64,000 bases of DNA, from contig CM060173.1 in assembly GCA_030549775.1 (NCBI GenBank), forward strand, positions 28,090,032-28,154,031. The letters are read 5' to 3'. This document shows positions 62,072 to 64,000 of the stretch, one piece after another; the stretch's first letter is position 1, and each line of letters begins with the position of its first letter. Under the pieces are notes generated by a model. The model did not search any database and had not been told where the DNA came from. It worked only from the letters and a program-made list of their open reading frames with translations. The position numbers and the translations under genes were made by a program. Source of the stretch: Tamarix chinensis (lineage: Eukaryota > Streptophyta > Magnoliopsida > Caryophyllales > Tamaricaceae).

Positions 62072-62941
62072 TGATGTGAATCTTGTAAATTTGTATTTAA
62101 GTAATTTTGAAATTTGTTGTGAATTAATTACTTACAATTGTTTATCTTATTTGTTGAATTAATAGGAAATATCGCAGCTTATGGTTTTCTGTGGACTTGG
62201 ACATAAGTGTTGGGCAGTTCAGACTATGCTTGGAGTGTACAGATTGTGTAAATTTTATTAAGATTTTTGTAATCCCATATGATGCATTCGCCGGTCGGAA
62301 TGGGCTAATGGGAATTAGGATGGTTGTATAATCCGCCACCCGGTCCATAAAATTGGACTAGCTGGATAGTGGAGTAATGAATCCTTAATGACCATGATTA
62401 GCTATAGTTGATTTAGCTGATGGGAAATTAAGCCTTAAGCTTAATTGTATTATTGGGTAATTTTCTTTATGATGGTTGGCTGGTCGAGACCCTACATTGT
62501 TATTGCTTGGTTTGGGCTATTCGACACCTTGTATTTCTGGCCCAAACGGGTAGTATCGCCCGTCCATAACAGGCTGTAATATTCGTATGTATTTTATATC
62601 TTATACGGCTTCTATATACATATATATATGTTAGATACGATGAAATACGCACTTTTTTGGACAGAAATAAAGTTCAGTGATATTTTCTTTCTCTCGATCT
62701 CTCTTGACTCCGTCTCTCTCTTGGCGATTCTCTCATTCGCTTCTGTTCTGCTTCTGTCTCGTTCTCTTCTCGATCGATCTTGATCATTCACCTTCTAAAT
62801 TCAGTTGCCATTGAATCAATTGTGCTTCTGAAGTTGTGGTTCTTCCTTTGGAAAGTTTTCCTTAGGCTGTACCGGCGGAAATCGAACGTTGCGCTCGATT
62901 AAATCTTTGATCCTTTGCGAAACCCTAATCGGTTTCCATCA
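62072..62941 (+). repeat. 3' LTR of the gypsy element
   Basis: About 97% identical to 57336-58206 by hand comparison. It is preceded by the polypurine tract. Confidence 0.95.
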
Positions 62942-62946
62942 TGTAA

Positions 62947-63532
62947 TGCAACACGGTATAAGCAACTTGAAAAGCAGCATTTTTTTTAATAAAAAATTAA
63001 TAATTTTATATCATAAAATTTAAAACAATAAAAAAAATTATAAAATCAAATAATTTTAATATTGTTAAGGTTTCAATATTTATTAAGATGATATAAATAT
63101 CATAAAAGTCTAGAAATTTGCTCTAAAATATAAATACGTATTAGTAGTATTCTTTTGTTAACCAATTATTAACAAAAATAATTCTTTCAACAAAAATACG
63201 TATTAATAGCATTACTAAATATCTTCTTCTTATCCTCTCACTTTATGTCATGCACCCAAGCCACCACCATCACCATCCATACACTACGACCACTTCATCA
63301 CTCCCCCTCACCGTCACCAATCATCGTCATCTACCTCTGCCATTGTCGCCTTTTTTCTCATGCATTTGTAGCGTTTTTGTGAGTTGCACAACTCACTCAC
63401 GATCACTGATATAGTTGTGCACCATATTTTTTTCTTATCGCACACTTGTGCATACTCACACTAGCAATGCACAGCCTCATACACGCCCACACGTCCTTGT
63501 TTATTCTCACTTGTCCATGTTTTGCATGAGCA
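62947..63532. other. AT-rich spacer, no genes seen
   Basis: Short low-complexity and AT-rich sequence with a ccaccaccatcaccatc-like stretch near 63260. Nothing can be supported. Confidence 0.5.
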
Positions 63533-64000
63533 TGTATAATACTCCAAAATTTTAAAACCTAGAATTTAATAATTAACCGTTATTTAGAATAATCTAATCT
63601 TAAATTACTAATTTAATTATTTTGTGGACCTTGGATTTATAAAAATGCATAGGATTATTTAATAAATTAAAATAAATATTTTATTATTTTATCATGCTCT
63701 TTTTATTTAAATAAATTCCCAGACCCATATTTTTACTAAAATTATCCTATTAAATTAATACCTTAAATTTCAATTAAATTAATTTATTAAAATAATTTCT
63801 CCATGTAAATAATTTCTAACCCTTATTCTAAAAATTATTATATTTTTTCACTCTTTTTCATTTTTCTATTTCCTTTTTCCTTTTCCTCTTTTCTTTCCTT
63901 CCTTAGGTCGACCGATCCTCTTCTCTCTTTTTTCCTTTCCCCCACTGGGCCTTCGGCATTCCTTCTCATTATCCATCCCCCTCCTTCTTTCTTCTCTCTA
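63533..64000 (+). mobile_element. Giant LTR, copy E, opposite orientation, cut by window end
   Basis: It begins tgtataatactccaaaattt and runs through ttaataaattaaaataaat and the pyrimidine-rich tttcctttttccttttcctc stretch. This is the reverse complement of the right ends of copies A-C (for example 11764 leftward). The left boundary fits TG; the rest lies beyond the window. Confidence 0.75.

Larger units (their letters stand above)
57336..62941 (+). mobile_element. Ty3/gypsy LTR retrotransposon with internal deletion (5.6 kb)
   Basis: The LTRs are 57336-58206 (871 bp) and 62072-62941 (870 bp). Both start tgatgtgaatc and end ggtttccatca. A perfect 5-bp target duplication tgtaa lies at 57331-57335 and 62942-62946. 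The methionine tRNA primer site tggtatcagagc is at 58209-58220, and the purine tract aagaagagggga is just before 62072. By my hand count the LTRs differ at about 26 positions plus one indel (about 3%), so this is a fairly recent insertion, probably the youngest large element here. Reverse transcriptase and RNase H are deleted, so it could only have moved with help. Confidence 0.95.

Overview
This window looks like nuclear DNA of a dicot plant. It is AT-rich, about 64 kb long, and almost wholly made of nested transposable elements. I found no intact ordinary host gene. The coding traces are Ty1/copia, Ty3/gypsy, LINE, Mutator-like transposase and a plant Ulp1-like cysteine peptidase, with plant-type introns and CpG-type decay. 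The species cannot be named from the sequence.

Layout. About 410-2750: decayed copia element (integrase C-terminus, reverse transcriptase, RNase H, start of 3' LTR). 3020-4500: a G-rich possible MITE, a LINE 3' fragment between 74-bp direct repeats, and a tRNA-derived SINE with an 18-bp target duplication. 5040-5690: an unrecognised threefold repeat with old coding potential. 6388-12445: a TRIM-like miniature LTR element whose left LTR was split by a 5.3-kb solo LTR. 12677-16589: a second giant solo LTR carrying a hAT-type MITE. 16595-19544: AT-rich, no genes seen. 19554-56132: a very large composite Mutator-like element (MULE). 57336-62941: an LTR-complete but internally deleted Ty3/gypsy element. 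63533-end: start of a fifth giant LTR in the opposite orientation.

The main discovery candidate is the 36.6-kb MULE. It has a perfect 9-bp target duplication (tattaatta at 19545-19553 and 56133-56141), termini beginning gggaaaaa, and two inward-facing genes. One is a + strand multi-exon Ulp1-like (C48 family) peptidase gene (21368-34222) with its His, Asp and Cys codons still present. The other is a - strand MuDR-type transposase (52416-49991) with DDE, SWIM and CCHC motifs. The convergent layout recalls maize MuDR, with the Ulp1-like gene in the position of mudrB. Inside it lie a tandem array of nine 258-bp MITE-like units joined by single 9-bp spacers in alternating A/B types, a separate MITE of the same kind with its own 9-bp duplication, two giant solo LTRs (5.07 and 5.53 kb), and a Ty3/gypsy gag-protease remnant.

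A family of very long LTRs (3.9-5.5 kb) recurs five times. Four copies are complete and have 5-bp target duplications (three exact, one 4/5); the fifth runs off the window end. They share a tandem repeat of CCACTATTATAGCCGGTGG type, purine-rich or GC-rich blocks, and in two copies a conserved TATAAATA on the - strand. Intervals not listed as features show only AT-rich sequence in which I could not support anything.
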